Of a stretch of DNA of 64,000 bases, positions 52,672 to 61,224 are shown piece after piece. The notes beneath the pieces were generated by a model, which worked only from the letters and a program-made list of their open reading frames with translations, was not told the DNA's origin and did not search any database. Position 1 is the stretch's first letter, and the number at the start of each line of letters is the position of its first letter. The DNA is from Terriglobia bacterium. Lineage in GTDB: Bacteria; Acidobacteriota; Terriglobia; Terriglobales; Acidobacteriaceae. The translations under genes and the position numbers were made by a program. Where the stretch lies: assembly GCA_020073465.1 (NCBI GenBank), contig JAIQFC010000016.1, positions 62,001 to 126,000 of the forward strand. The letters run 5' to 3'.

Positions 52672-52808
52672 TACAAGGAAGCGAGCCGAACGCGCGATTA
52701 TTGTGTCGCAAAGAACGCGACACTTCGCGCGGCTCGCCCAGATCCCTTCGACTTCGCTCAGGGCAGGCTCTTCGCCGCGCAAAAAACGCTTGCTCAGGAT
52801 GACAATCA
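52672..52808. repeat. Long dispersed repeat, copy of the 5690-5842 element
   Basis: It shares AAGGAAGCGAGCC, GTCGCAAAGA, CGCGCGGCTCGCCCAGATCCC and CGCTTGCTC-GGATGACAA with the element at 5690. It fills the 180-base gap between the thiE-like and TPR membrane genes. Confidence 0.8.
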
Positions 52809-52827
52809 AACTGTCAGCCGGAGATAC

Positions 52828-53553
52828 CTACTTCAATTCCGCCAGCTTCTGGGTGGCCAGCTGTCCGGCTTCGTTGGTTGGATTGTCTTTCTTGACCTGT
52901 TCGAGGATCCGCTTGGCTTCGAGAGGCTGATTGGAAGATTGGTAAAGATCCGCGAGCTGCAACTGCGCCGTCACCTTGCTGACCGAGGTCGTGGGCTTGT
53001 TCATCAGCTCTTTGTACAGAGCCTCGGCATCCTTCGTGCGCTTCGAACTCGAGTACAGGGATGCCAGCGCTAGTTTCGAAACGGACGCCAGCTCTCGATT
53101 GCCGGATGAGGCCACCTGCTTCAGGTCTCGCTCGGCAGCGGCGCTGTCGCCCTGATCCGCTGCGGTGATCCCGAGAAAATAATGGGCCATGTCGGCCGTG
53201 CGCGTATGAGGATACTTGTCCGCAATCGCCTGAAACTGCTTCCGGGCGGCGTCCGTGCGCTCCTTGGCGGAAGAAAAACTGGGAACGTCGGGCTGGGGCG
53301 GCGAACCGGCGGGGCGCAGAGGGGTGTCCATGGTGCGGACCGCCTGGGAGAAGTCGAAGCTGGCCTTCTCGTCCTGCCTGCCCAGGTAGTACCAGCCACC
53401 CAGAATGGCCGCCAGCACAACCGCAACCACGGCGCTCGTGATGATCAGAGTCGACCGGTGCTCGCCCGTCCAATGGGCGGTCTTTTCGGCGGCCTCCATG
53501 GTCACACGGCTAAAGGCATCCTGCTTCAGTTGATGGCGGGTTTCTGCGCGCAC
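52828..53553 (-). CDS. Membrane-anchored TPR protein, YfgM-like
   Basis: 241 aa. The start was moved from 53787 to GTG 53553, which has AAGGGA five bases upstream; the longer frame begins in a dispersed repeat. A cytoplasmic N-terminus (RHQLKQDAFSRVTMEAAEKTAHW) precedes one membrane helix (STLIITSAVVAVVLAAILGGWYYLG). A periplasmic TPR domain follows (AARKQFQAIADKYPHT, KDAEALYKELMNKP, LEAKRILEQVKKDNP). This layout matches YfgM, an ancillary protein of the Sec translocon and periplasmic chaperones. The C-terminus is complete. Confidence 0.8.
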   Translation of the reverse strand: MRAETRHQLKQDAFSRVTMEAAEKTAHWTGEHRSTLIITSAVVAVVLAAILGGWYYLGRQDEKASFDFSQAVRTMDTPLRPAGSPPQPDVPSFSSAKERTDAARKQFQAIADKYPHTRTADMAHYFLGITAADQGDSAAAERDLKQVASSGNRELASVSKLALASLYSSSKRTKDAEALYKELMNKPTTSVSKVTAQLQLADLYQSSNQPLEAKRILEQVKKDNPTNEAGQLATQKLAELK

Positions 53554-53639
53554 GGACTTCCCTTCTACGGTTGGAGATGGCTGGACAAACACCCAGTTTA
53601 GCAGGCGGAAAATGGGATGGTCAAAGCGGAGGATTGCGA

Positions 53640-53765
53640 GGTCGTGGTGCAGTTTGCCTCTGAACAACGCGGCGATGCGCGCAAGATCCCTTCGGCTTCG
53701 CTCAGGGCAGGCTCTTCGCTCCGCCTGAACAACGGCTGCGCTCAGGATGACGCCCTGCAAAGATG
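53640..53765. repeat. Dispersed repeat, inverted relative to 533
   Basis: It contains CAAGATCCCTTCGGCTTCGC, CTCAGGGCAGGCTCTTCGC, and CGCTCAGGATGACGCC, the reverse complement of the module at 533-560. Confidence 0.75.
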
Positions 53766-53805
53766 CTCGTCGGAATCCAAGCTGCACCGCTTCGGATTGT
53801 GACCG

Positions 53806-56124
53806 TTAGAAGCGGAGCAGGTACGACACCTTCACAAAGAACTGGCGGCTGTCATTGATGAACCCGTCTGGCGTCGTACGGAGGCCCGTGGATGTCGGTA
53901 TCAGCCCCCGGTCCAGATTCTGCAGGTTGCTGTTGTATCCCACGTAGATCGCCGTGCCGGGGTGTACCAGGTAGGTGATGAGGAAGTCGGCGTTGAAGTT
54001 CTTCGTGGGTGACAGCGAGCTGATCAGCGGATTCGAAAGCACCGAGTTGTACTGCAGAATCATACGCGCCGAGAGTTCTCTCGTGAACTGGTAGTTCCAC
54101 TTGCTGCGCACAATGTGGTTGGTCACGGCAGTGAGGTGCGAGTCGCGCTCGCGAATGTGCTCGAGCAGGTAAGTATTGTCGATGCGCAGCCGACCCGAGG
54201 CGTGAAAAATGAGGGTGAAGTTTCCCTGATCCTCGTGGCCGATTTTGGGGGTGGCGCCCGCCACCGGGTTGTAGTTCACACCCGCACCGGAAACGAAGAA
54301 CCAACTAAGGTCAAACTGCTTGAACCAGCTGGTGCCTCCCTCGATTCCCCAGAAGGGTTGCGGGTACGACGTCACTTTCGTGAGGCTGCTGTAGTCCTGC
54401 GGCCGCAGGAAGACTCCGTCATAAGCATAAGGGTGGAAGTTAATGAAGGTGCTGCGAGTCATATCGATGCGCAGGCCGGGAAGGCCGAAGTAATCGAGCG
54501 TCGTGCCGTGGTGGTCCCAGATCGCGAACTCCTGGAGAGTTGGGCCCCAGGAAATAAGGAATTTGCCTTCGGGCCGGAAGAAGTAGCTGGCGTTCACGTT
54601 CTGCTGGCGAATATCCACCCGGTTCACGAAGCCTGCTTCGGTAACGAACCCAGGGCTGTAGTCCAAATACAGGGATTGCAGGTTGAACTTTCGGCCCGAC
54701 CGTTCCAGGTCAACCTTGTAGCCCGGCCCGGCGAGGTAGGTGCCATCGGTGTTCAGCGTGGAACTGGTGACCGCCGCGCCCTGCACGCGCCAGTTCTGGT
54801 TGAGCTTGATGTTGGCGTCTGCGCCGCCGACGCGGTTGTAGCCGCCGCCAAATTCACGGTCCGTGAAGATGGCGCCGATGGTCGACTGGTCGAGGATGTC
54901 GCGGCTGACCCGTCCGATCACGAAGGTCGCGCGCTCGCCGCTGTGGGGATCCGTAGGTGGTACGGCTTCACCCGGCGCGCGGTCATCGCTGGCCAGAACG
55001 CCAACGGCCCAGGGCCCGGCTTTGCCGGTGAGGCGCAGGCCAAACTCGGGATGTCCGATGCGGCGGGTGAAAACGAGATTGATCGGCGTAGTGAAGTAGT
55101 TGCTGTTCTCGAGAAAGAACGGGCGCTTCTCGGGAAAGAAAACCTCGAACCGCTGGTTGACCGTGATTTGCGGGTCGTCGGACTCGATCTGGCTGAAGTC
55201 GGGATTGATGGTGCTGTCGAGCACGAAGCTGTCGTGCAGGATGAACTTGGAGTCGAGACCGACGTCGGGCTTAAGTGTACGGCCCTCGAAGAAGGGATTG
55301 TTGGGATCGCGCTGGTCAATGTCCCGGAAGCTACGAAACAGCCCGTAGGGGATCAGTTGGATGTTACGGCTGGGCGACACGTGCTCCAGTCCAGTCGCCG
55401 TTGCGGCCTGATTGAACCGTCCCTGGATGCGTATGGAGACCCGTGGCCAGAACAGGTTTTCATTGGTGCGCGGAATGCCCCGGTTCAGAATGATGCCCCA
55501 CTCCTGCTGGTCCGTGTTGGGGAACCGGAGACTCTTGAACGGAATCGCCATGAGTACCAGGTAGCCACGGCCGGTGAGATGACCCTCGGAACGCCACACG
55601 GTATCGAAGGAAGGGTCGAACCCGCTGAAGTCGGCGGGGGAGTTGTTGCGAATGGAGCCCTCGGTCCAGAGTGCGTCCCACTGAATGCCCAACGGATTCG
55701 AGGCGAAGGCATAGCCGCGGCGGGCATCGTGGAAGGTGTCGATCATGATCTCGACTGCGTCGTCGGAGAAAACATCTTCGCGGCGGGTCATGCGGGCGCG
55801 AATCCTTGAGGGTTCGGTGTCCCAGCACACGAACACCGCATAGAGGTTGTGCTGATCGTAAGCGAGGTAGACGTCGGTATTCTGCGTGGGCTCGGCGCCG
55901 TCTGCAGGCTCGCGCACGATGAAGCCCGTCACTTTCACCATCTTCCCGGCTACGCGGGCGCTCGGTTGCATGGCCTCGAAGTCAGAGAGTGACGGCGGAG
56001 TGTCGATGCGCGGAATCTGAATGCTCGGCGGCGCGGCGAAGGCGAACGACGCCAGCACGAGCACCACAACGACTAACCACGGATTCGTCAGGAATTTCCC
56101 TTTGAGGCTGAAAACGAAGAACAT
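53806..56124 (-). CDS. DUF5916 outer-membrane-type protein with CBM9-like N-terminus
   Basis: 772 aa. A signal peptide (NPWLVVVVLVLASFAFAAPP) is followed by a carbohydrate-binding family 9-like domain (NTDVYLAYDQHNLYAVFVCWDTEP, RREDVFSDDAVEIMIDTFHD). A long beta-barrel-type region then starts at VNQRFEVFFPEKRPFFLENSNYF and ends with the aromatic C-terminus KVSYLLRF. This is the DUF5916 family, common in Acidobacteria and Bacteroidetes and of unknown function. It is probably an outer-membrane protein handling a glycan or other ligand. ATG 56124 begins the signal region; the ORF-track start at 56184 adds 20 residues without support. Confidence 0.85.
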   Translation of the reverse strand: MFFVFSLKGKFLTNPWLVVVVLVLASFAFAAPPSIQIPRIDTPPSLSDFEAMQPSARVAGKMVKVTGFIVREPADGAEPTQNTDVYLAYDQHNLYAVFVCWDTEPSRIRARMTRREDVFSDDAVEIMIDTFHDARRGYAFASNPLGIQWDALWTEGSIRNNSPADFSGFDPSFDTVWRSEGHLTGRGYLVLMAIPFKSLRFPNTDQQEWGIILNRGIPRTNENLFWPRVSIRIQGRFNQAATATGLEHVSPSRNIQLIPYGLFRSFRDIDQRDPNNPFFEGRTLKPDVGLDSKFILHDSFVLDSTINPDFSQIESDDPQITVNQRFEVFFPEKRPFFLENSNYFTTPINLVFTRRIGHPEFGLRLTGKAGPWAVGVLASDDRAPGEAVPPTDPHSGERATFVIGRVSRDILDQSTIGAIFTDREFGGGYNRVGGADANIKLNQNWRVQGAAVTSSTLNTDGTYLAGPGYKVDLERSGRKFNLQSLYLDYSPGFVTEAGFVNRVDIRQQNVNASYFFRPEGKFLISWGPTLQEFAIWDHHGTTLDYFGLPGLRIDMTRSTFINFHPYAYDGVFLRPQDYSSLTKVTSYPQPFWGIEGGTSWFKQFDLSWFFVSGAGVNYNPVAGATPKIGHEDQGNFTLIFHASGRLRIDNTYLLEHIRERDSHLTAVTNHIVRSKWNYQFTRELSARMILQYNSVLSNPLISSLSPTKNFNADFLITYLVHPGTAIYVGYNSNLQNLDRGLIPTSTGLRTTPDGFINDSRQFFVKVSYLLRF

Positions 56125-56303
56125 TTGCGCTGTGATTTCTTGTTGTGCCGAGTCTTGTGGCAGACAAGTGCTGCCCCGGTCCACCCCAAAGACCCAATGT
56201 ACAAGAATGACGTCTCACGCCTGGAAATGTTAGACAGAATCCGCATCACACAAGGCAAGAGTCTGAGTGCATAATTTGAAAGAGTGGTAAGGAGACGACT
56301 GCC

Positions 56304-56579
56304 TTGAAAGCATTGAGCCAGGACTGCAGCCACCTGAAACAGATTAAATTCGAGACCACACACAAGCATGAGTGCGAGGATTGCATCAAGACAGGAGATA
56401 CCTGGGTGCATCTCAGACTATGCCTGAGCTGCGGGCACGTGGGTTGCTGCGATTCCTCAAAGAACAAGCACGCAACGAAGCATTTTCATGGGACGTCGCA
56501 TCCGCTTATCCGGTCGATCGAGCCGGGAGAGCGCTGGACCTGGTGCTATGTAGACGAGTTTTCGCCGGGAGAGCTCTGA
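56304..56579 (+). CDS. UBP-type zinc finger protein
   Basis: 91 aa, small and complete. The zinc ligands follow the ubiquitin-protease zinc finger pattern: DCSHL, HECEDCIKTGDTWVHLRLCLSCGHVGCCD, and HATKHFHGTSHPLI. In eukaryotes such domains bind the C-terminus of ubiquitin. Bacterial stand-alone forms are common and not understood. GTGGTAAGGAG lies upstream. The neighbours on both sides point away or converge, so it seems monocistronic. Confidence 0.85.
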   Translation: MKALSQDCSHLKQIKFETTHKHECEDCIKTGDTWVHLRLCLSCGHVGCCDSSKNKHATKHFHGTSHPLIRSIEPGERWTWCYVDEFSPGEL

Positions 56580-56601
56580 AGGTGCAGGCAGGAATCCCCG
56601 C

Positions 56602-56636
56602 CACAAAAACAAACGCCGCCGGTTTCCCGGCGGCGT
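56602..56636 (-). terminator. Rho-independent terminator of the DksA/TraR-like gene
   Basis: The perfect ten-base stem ACGCCGCCGG / CCGGCGGCGT with loop TTTC (56613-56636) is followed on the minus strand by TTTGTTTTTG. It lies 18 bases after the gene's stop. It could also stop transcription of the convergent zinc-finger gene. Confidence 0.75.
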
Positions 56637-56654
56637 CGTCCACAACCAATCCCT

Positions 56655-57023
56655 CTACCGCGGAGCTTCTTCCAGCAGTCCCTGCTCGATCTTCTCCTGG
56701 CACTCGATGCAGTGCCGCGTCCAGGGCACAGCTTCCAGCCGCTTCGCGTTGATTTCCTTGCCGCAGTGTATACATTCGCCGAAGCTGCCTTCGCGGATGC
56801 GCGCCAGCGCCTTCTCCACCATCTGCAGTAGGTGCCGCTCATTGTTGCTCTGGCTGAACAAGAACTCCTTGGTGTAGGAACTGGCAGCCCGGTCGGCGAT
56901 GTCCTGTGCCGTATCCTCATCGGCCGAGCGGCCATCTGCCTGCGTGCGAGTCACCGTGCGGCGCAAATCCTGCTGCCGCATCTCCAGCCGTTTCTTGAAT
57001 GCTTCCAACTTCTTCTTATCCAT
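56655..57023 (-). CDS. DksA/TraR-family C4 zinc-finger protein
   Basis: 122 aa. A helical N-terminus forming a coiled coil (KLEAFKKRLEMRQQDLRRTV) leads to ERHLLQMVEKALARIREGSFGECIHCG and the second Cys pair CIEC, the C4 zinc finger of this family. DksA binds the secondary channel of RNA polymerase and acts with ppGpp. The acidic tip residues here lie in ADGRSADEDTAQDIADR. TraR/DksA-like short proteins vary in effect, so a role in stress transcription is likely but not proven. A CRP-type site and TACAAT box lie upstream, and a strong terminator lies downstream. Confidence 0.87.
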   Translation of the reverse strand: MDKKKLEAFKKRLEMRQQDLRRTVTRTQADGRSADEDTAQDIADRAASSYTKEFLFSQSNNERHLLQMVEKALARIREGSFGECIHCGKEINAKRLEAVPWTRHCIECQEKIEQGLLEEAPR

Positions 57024-57070
57024 AGGTCACTTCGTGAGTCACTCAAATAAGAGCCACTTCAAAAGCCTTA

Positions 57071-57094
57071 GGACGCATCCTTCCGGATGCGTCC
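57071..57094. other. Perfect ten-base hairpin in the DksA/TraR leader region
   Basis: GGACGCATCC-TTCC-GGATGCGTCC lies between the candidate promoter and the DksA/TraR start, so it would be in the mRNA leader. It has no T-run after it on the minus strand beyond GGCTTTTG. It could be a weak terminator of the M28 gene or a leader structure. Confidence 0.45.
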
Positions 57095-57185
57095 CTGGGC
57101 ACAAGGCCAAACGAAGATGATAAGCGCCAAAATTGAGATGCGTCAACCGGGCCAGGGGCTGCAAGTCCTGTCTGTACGGAAAAGG

Positions 57186-57229
57186 ATTGTAGGTTCCGCT
57201 ATGGCACAAGCGATGTGACGCACGTCACA
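57186..57229 (-). promoter_or_regulatory. CRP-type site and -10 box for the DksA/TraR-like gene
   Basis: TGTGACGCACGTCACA (57214-57229) is a perfect match to the CRP half-sites TGTGA-N6-TCACA. On the minus strand a TACAAT box (57186-57191) follows. Transcription would start near 57179, putting the site centre about 42 bases upstream, the class II activator position. Confidence 0.55.
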
Positions 57230-57234
57230 CATGG

Positions 57235-57360
57235 CGGGCTTCGGCACGACCCGGGCTTCTGGCTTCGGCCATCGGGCTTCAACAAAACCTGTCGCCGGTT
57301 GGGGGCAGACTCCAGACAGGGCAGGGAGGTTTGGCCGAGGCCCGAAGCCTGAAGCCGCCA
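57235..57360. repeat. Inverted repeat of GGCTTC/GAAGCC units
   Basis: GGGCTTCTGGCTTCGGCC on the left pairs imperfectly with GGCCCGAAGCCTGAAGCC on the right across about 60 bases. It fills part of the 372-base gap between the M28 and DksA/TraR genes, and no gene is seen there. Confidence 0.5.
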
Positions 57361-57395
57361 AAGAGGCGGTGCCGTCAGCAGTAATGCAACTCAAG

Positions 57396-58874
57396 CTAGC
57401 GCGGCAGCGGTTCTTTCATGCTCGCCAGTGCATAGGCCATGACAGCCATGGCGGCGGCGTTCTCCCGCAGTTCGCTGGGGACAACCTTGTCCAGCGTATC
57501 GGCAGCGGTGTGGTGGTAGTGGAAATAAGTTCGGCCATCTTCCATGATTCCGAACGCCGGAACGCCTGCTTCCGACATGGCGGCAATGTCAGCCCCGGGC
57601 GGGTAGGTGCTAGGCTGCAACACGGTGGCTCCAAAACTCTGCAGGACGTCGGTAACGGGTCGAAGCAGGTCCATAGCCTTCGGGCTGATCTTAACGTCAA
57701 AACCTAAGGGATGTGCCGCGCCGGCATCGCTCTCAATGGCGGCGACGTGGCGAGCAAACTCCGTGGAATAGTCTTTGGTGTACGTCTGGCTGCCGGCGCC
57801 GCCGCTCTCTTCGTCCATCCAGGCGATCACACGGAGCGTGCGCTTGGGATGCAGATGCAGCTTTTGCAGGACCTCGGTGCACTCCATCGCGATGACAACT
57901 CCGGCGCCGTCATCAATCGCGCCCGTGCCCAGGTCCCACGAGTCGAGATGGCCCGAGACCACCACGATCTGCTCGGGATGCTCGCTGCCTTTCAAGTCAG
58001 CGATCACGTTGTGACTGACGCCATCCGGCAGCTTCTGCGGCGTGAGTGTGAGGTGCATGCGGACCTTGCCTTGTGCGGACAAATGCGCGATCAGTTCTGC
58101 GTCTTCCGCGGTCACCGCTCCGGCTGGGATTCCCGCCGGGAAGCTCCAGCCGGTGTGAGGAAGGCGGAAATCGGCGCTGCCCACGGACCGCACCAGCGCT
58201 GCCGCCGCTTCCAGATCGGCTGCCGCCTTTGCACCGGCGCCGCGGTAGCGGACTGCTTCGCCATAGGCGGGAAAGGCCAGGCCTCCGGCGGCCTTCTGCT
58301 TGTCGAAGATCTCGTTGAACAGCACGATCTTGCCGGCGACCTGGTCATGGCTCAACGCTCTAAGCTCGTCGAAGTTGTTTACGACGACCACGTCTGCGGT
58401 TAATCCCTCGGCGGGTGTCGAGGTGCTTCCACCCAACGCGGTCAGAACAATTTTCTGGGTGGTTCCCGGAGCCTGGCCTGCGTACTCAACCAACTCCGCG
58501 CTTTCCGCCCCGCGAACCCAGTGCGGCACTTTCACTTCCTCAAGATGAACGTCCAACCCCAGCTGTCGCAGCTCCGCCGCAACATATTCCACCGCAGCCT
58601 TAGCCTGGGGAGAGCCGCTGGGGCGAGGTCCGATGTTCTCGGTCAGATGGGCAAGTTGCCGGTACGCATAATCATCCGCCAAGGCGGCGGACTTGATCGC
58701 CGCTATTTCTTCCAGCAACTGCGGGGGAAAGTTGTCCTGCTGTGCCGGAGACGTCTGCGGCGCCGCCGCCCACGAGGGCGGCTGGGGCTTCTGCTGGTTC
58801 TGGGCGGCACGGGCCGGAAGGACAACGTTCAAGAGAGCGGTAACGAGAATGAAGCCGGATAGGGTCTTGGGCAT
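57396..58874 (-). CDS. M28-family zinc aminopeptidase/carboxypeptidase, exported
   Basis: 492 aa with a signal peptide (SGFILVTALLNVVLPARA). A protease-associated domain (about residues 150-280, containing DVVVVNNFDELRALS) is inserted before the catalytic domain. The metal ligands are in VSGHLDSWDLGTGAIDDGAG (His and bridging Asp), WMDEESGGAGS (Glu pair), ESDAGAAHP (Asp) and YFHYHHTAADT (His). The protein resembles plasma glutamate carboxypeptidase-type M28B enzymes that trim peptides outside the cytoplasm. It appears monocistronic. A terminator-like hairpin lies upstream on the same strand. Confidence 0.9.
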   Translation of the reverse strand: MPKTLSGFILVTALLNVVLPARAAQNQQKPQPPSWAAAPQTSPAQQDNFPPQLLEEIAAIKSAALADDYAYRQLAHLTENIGPRPSGSPQAKAAVEYVAAELRQLGLDVHLEEVKVPHWVRGAESAELVEYAGQAPGTTQKIVLTALGGSTSTPAEGLTADVVVVNNFDELRALSHDQVAGKIVLFNEIFDKQKAAGGLAFPAYGEAVRYRGAGAKAAADLEAAAALVRSVGSADFRLPHTGWSFPAGIPAGAVTAEDAELIAHLSAQGKVRMHLTLTPQKLPDGVSHNVIADLKGSEHPEQIVVVSGHLDSWDLGTGAIDDGAGVVIAMECTEVLQKLHLHPKRTLRVIAWMDEESGGAGSQTYTKDYSTEFARHVAAIESDAGAAHPLGFDVKISPKAMDLLRPVTDVLQSFGATVLQPSTYPPGADIAAMSEAGVPAFGIMEDGRTYFHYHHTAADTLDKVVPSELRENAAAMAVMAYALASMKEPLPR

Positions 58875-58939
58875 GGTCGTTGGTCAGTGTATCTGACGGC
58901 GGCGGAAGGACGAAACAGTAAGAGCAGCGAACGGCACGC

Positions 58940-58971
58940 CAAAACAAAAGTGGCTCCATTTCTGGAGCCAC
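58940..58971 (-). terminator. Orphan rho-independent terminator
   Basis: The perfect stem GTGGCTCCA / TGGAGCCAC with loop TTTC or GAAA is followed on the minus strand by TTTTGTTTTGG. No minus-strand coding gene ends just before it. The gap 58972-59327 shows no protein-like frame, so it may end a small RNA or a leftover transcript. Confidence 0.6.
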
Positions 58972-59327
58972 GATGCAAAGAGGCAATCGGTGGGTGATGT
59001 CAGGAAAGGCGATGCAGGACGCCGCTCCGCCAGCCAGAGCGGCGGTTCGGGAATTGTGGACAACAATGGAAGAGAGTGAAGGTCATTGTGCTTTGAGTTT
59101 GCGGCCTCTTTTGTTACCTCACAGAACAGCACTTGCCGAGCCAAAAGGTCAGCAGTTTGTGATCTCGCGCACGTGAATTTGTAAGTTAATGACGGACATA
59201 GGCTTACCGCAGGGAGGTACGGAAAGCAGGACGCCGGGGAACATCCGGAAATCGTGCCGGGGAGTGCAGAACAATGCACATTCGTTGCACGGCACTGCCT
59301 GCGCCGCAGCGTCTCGCGCCAAAAGCC

Positions 59328-59362
59328 AAGCCCCTCGCGGCTTTTGGCCGGGCGAGGGGCTT
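59328..59362 (-). terminator. Hairpin after the GvpL/F-like gene
   Basis: AAGCCCCTCG pairs with CGAGGGGCTT across 15 bases, about 30 bases past the gene's stop on the minus strand. The following T-run is only CTTTTGG, so it is a moderate terminator candidate. Confidence 0.45.
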
Positions 59363-59390
59363 GATGTGGAAGGCGAGTCCTGAGCCGAAC

Positions 59391-60134
59391 CTAGCTGTTT
59401 CCAGCGACGGTGCGCAGCTTCCCCGGCAGGAAATGATACGGCGGCCAGGGACCGCTGATCGCCACTTCGCAGTTCTTCAGTTGCTTGGCGGCGGTGCTGT
59501 AGCGATTCTGGTACTTTTCGACGCTCTTGGAGTCGATCAGGTGGGCGATATCGATCAGCATGCCCTCGGGAGCGACCTTCTTACAGCTAACTTCTTCTTC
59601 CAGCGGGTTAAACAGCTTGTGGACCTGCACTGACAACGCCCGCGCCTTGGTCTGGCGCTCGCGCTCGCGGGAGGCCTTCACCTTCAGCTTGGACAGGTAA
59701 TCGCCGCCGACGGTATCGGGCAGCTGAACGTCGATCATGGCCTCGCGTAGGGAGCCATCCCGGACGACCAGCTTGATGTGCATTTCGGATTTGCCCCGCA
59801 GCCGGGCCACGCTCAGGCCAAAGGCGCGCCGGTTAACCCGGACGGCTTGCCGTAACGCGTCATCGCTCTCGAAAATAGTTCCAAACCGGAAAGGCAGCAC
59901 GGTGGAATTGCGGAAGCAGGAACTGACTACGCGGGCATGCTCGATGGCAGCCTTTTGGTCAAGATCGCCGGCATGCTCATACTCGCTGACGATGACCGCG
60001 AATTCACCGCTGGGATAGCTCAGAACTGCAGCGCCGTTCACTCCTTGAACGCCTTCTAACAGGAAAGGGCGGCGAGTGCGGGTTCCATTTGGGAGGGTTT
60101 GATGCTCGGTAAGACAGTACGCGTACCACGCCAT
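59391..60134 (-). CDS. GvpL/GvpF-family gas vesicle-like protein, orphan
   Basis: 247 aa. The family pattern is visible: AWYAYCLTEH at the start, AAIEHARVVSSCFRNSTVLPFRFGTIFESDDALRQ in the centre, and RGKSEMHIKLVVRD. GvpF and GvpL are accessory proteins of gas vesicle assembly, binding the shell protein GvpA. No GvpA or other gvp gene is in the window. Isolated GvpL/F-like genes occur in bacteria without known gas vesicles, so another role is possible. A 7-base palindrome (60343) lies in the 389-base upstream gap. Confidence 0.85.
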   Translation of the reverse strand: MAWYAYCLTEHQTLPNGTRTRRPFLLEGVQGVNGAAVLSYPSGEFAVIVSEYEHAGDLDQKAAIEHARVVSSCFRNSTVLPFRFGTIFESDDALRQAVRVNRRAFGLSVARLRGKSEMHIKLVVRDGSLREAMIDVQLPDTVGGDYLSKLKVKASRERERQTKARALSVQVHKLFNPLEEEVSCKKVAPEGMLIDIAHLIDSKSVEKYQNRYSTAAKQLKNCEVAISGPWPPYHFLPGKLRTVAGNS

Positions 60135-60342
60135 GTTTGACTCTCCGAACCGGGACGGAGGCGAACCGGGCCGCCTCTCGGGTCAAGTTTTTGCCAAAGC
60201 TTGAACGACTAGTTGGAAGTAACGAAACGGGCGGTACAGGGTCAAAAACCGGGGGCGCTTACAGTCGCGTCTCCATTAGCATCTTACTTCGACTAATACG
60301 AAAAATGCAACTTTTTAGTGGCAAGCAGCATCTCTTGGTCGT

Positions 60343-60357
60343 TTTTACAGTGTAAAA
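60343..60357. promoter_or_regulatory. Palindrome TTTTACA-G-TGTAAAA
   Basis: A perfect inverted repeat with seven-base arms lies about 210 bases upstream of the GvpL/F-like start, in the gap that otherwise holds only AT-rich text. It may be a regulator's operator. No known family is assigned. Confidence 0.35.
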
Positions 60358-60497
60358 GCCACCGGAAGTCTGGCATCTACTGAGGCTGGTGTCAGAAGGA
60401 ACGGTGGTTGAAGGATGGGCCAGCCCGCCGGAGGTGGGCACCCGCCAGTTTTGAGAAGTTGAGAATCACGACGCAGTGGCTACCAGCAGAACCGGGA

Positions 60498-60521
60498 AGG
60501 GCACGACTTGAAGTCGTGCCG
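60498..60521. repeat. REP element left of the RAYT gene
   Basis: GGCACGACTT-G-AAGTCGTGCC is a ten-base stem with a single loop base, preceded by GGAAG. The related GGCACGACT/GGTACGACT hairpins at 61059, 63183 and 63352 share the same build. Confidence 0.75.
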
Positions 60522-60523
60522 CA

Positions 60524-61009
60524 TCATGCTCCCACGCAGAGCTCGGCTTCAGCCGCTGAGGGCCATGCATCTAACTTGAATCCCAGGAACGCGGAGCAGT
60601 AACGGCATTCGGCCGCGTTCCCCACGAGCTTTCCCATCACCGGATTCCGATGAATGTACGTCCGATGTCCGTCAAAATCCTGCGCGTCGCGAATGCGATG
60701 ATCGGTGAATCCTTTCTGCCATATTTCTCTGGAACTGATCTCGATTCCAACCGCGTGCGAATAGCCGCCCTTGACCAGTTGCACCGCGCGCTCCAGCGTC
60801 GTGTCCAGCGCCGGGGTAAATAACAGGTGAACGTGGTCGGGCATGAGCACGAAAGCATGGAGTGCGTATCGTCCTTGTCGGCGATACCCATACAGAGTCT
60901 TCAAGAAGAGTCTGGCGTATGCCTCCACGACGAAGAATCTCCTGCGCTGAAAGGTCGAGAAGGTCACGAAATAAGTTCCTTGGGGAGAGATCAGACGGGT
61001 AGGTTTCAT
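60524..61009 (-). mobile_element. REP-associated tyrosine transposase (RAYT, Y1 family)
   Basis: 161 aa. The HUH motif is in FVLMPDHVHLLFTP and the catalytic Tyr in TYIHRNPVMGKLV, the RAYT/IS200-like signature. The N-terminal GTYFVTFSTFQRRRFF is typical of this family. RAYTs process REP hairpins as single-stranded DNA and are usually single-copy chromosomal genes rather than self-moving elements. REP hairpins lie immediately on both sides (60500 and 61059), and similar ones occur at 42990 and 63177-63372. The C-terminus is intact. Confidence 0.9.
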
Positions 61010-61017
61010 CGCGCTAG

Positions 61018-61085
61018 CCCTCAGCGGCTAAAGCCACGCTTCTACCCCAGCCTAATGCGGTACGACTGGAAGTCGTACCCTTCCC
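61018..61085. repeat. REP element right of the RAYT gene
   Basis: CAGCGGCTAAAGCC is followed after a short spacer by the hairpin GGTACGACT-GGA-AGTCGTACC and CTTCCCGG. With the left REP it brackets the transposase gene. Confidence 0.75.
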
Positions 61086-61224
61086 GGTCAGAATATCTTC
61101 CCGGTCGTCCCGATTAGGAAAAGCGACTCGTGAGCGACTGCCGATCAAACCCTTTCGACTTGGCCGGGTTAAGATATGAGCACACGACACGAAACTTATT
61201 CCGAAAGCGCATTGAGGAAGGGTT

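Noticed and set aside
60524-61009. Complete IS200/IS605 insertion sequence
   Set aside because: There is no accessory TnpB gene and the ends are chromosomal REP hairpins. The protein matches RAYT rather than a mobile IS200 transposase.
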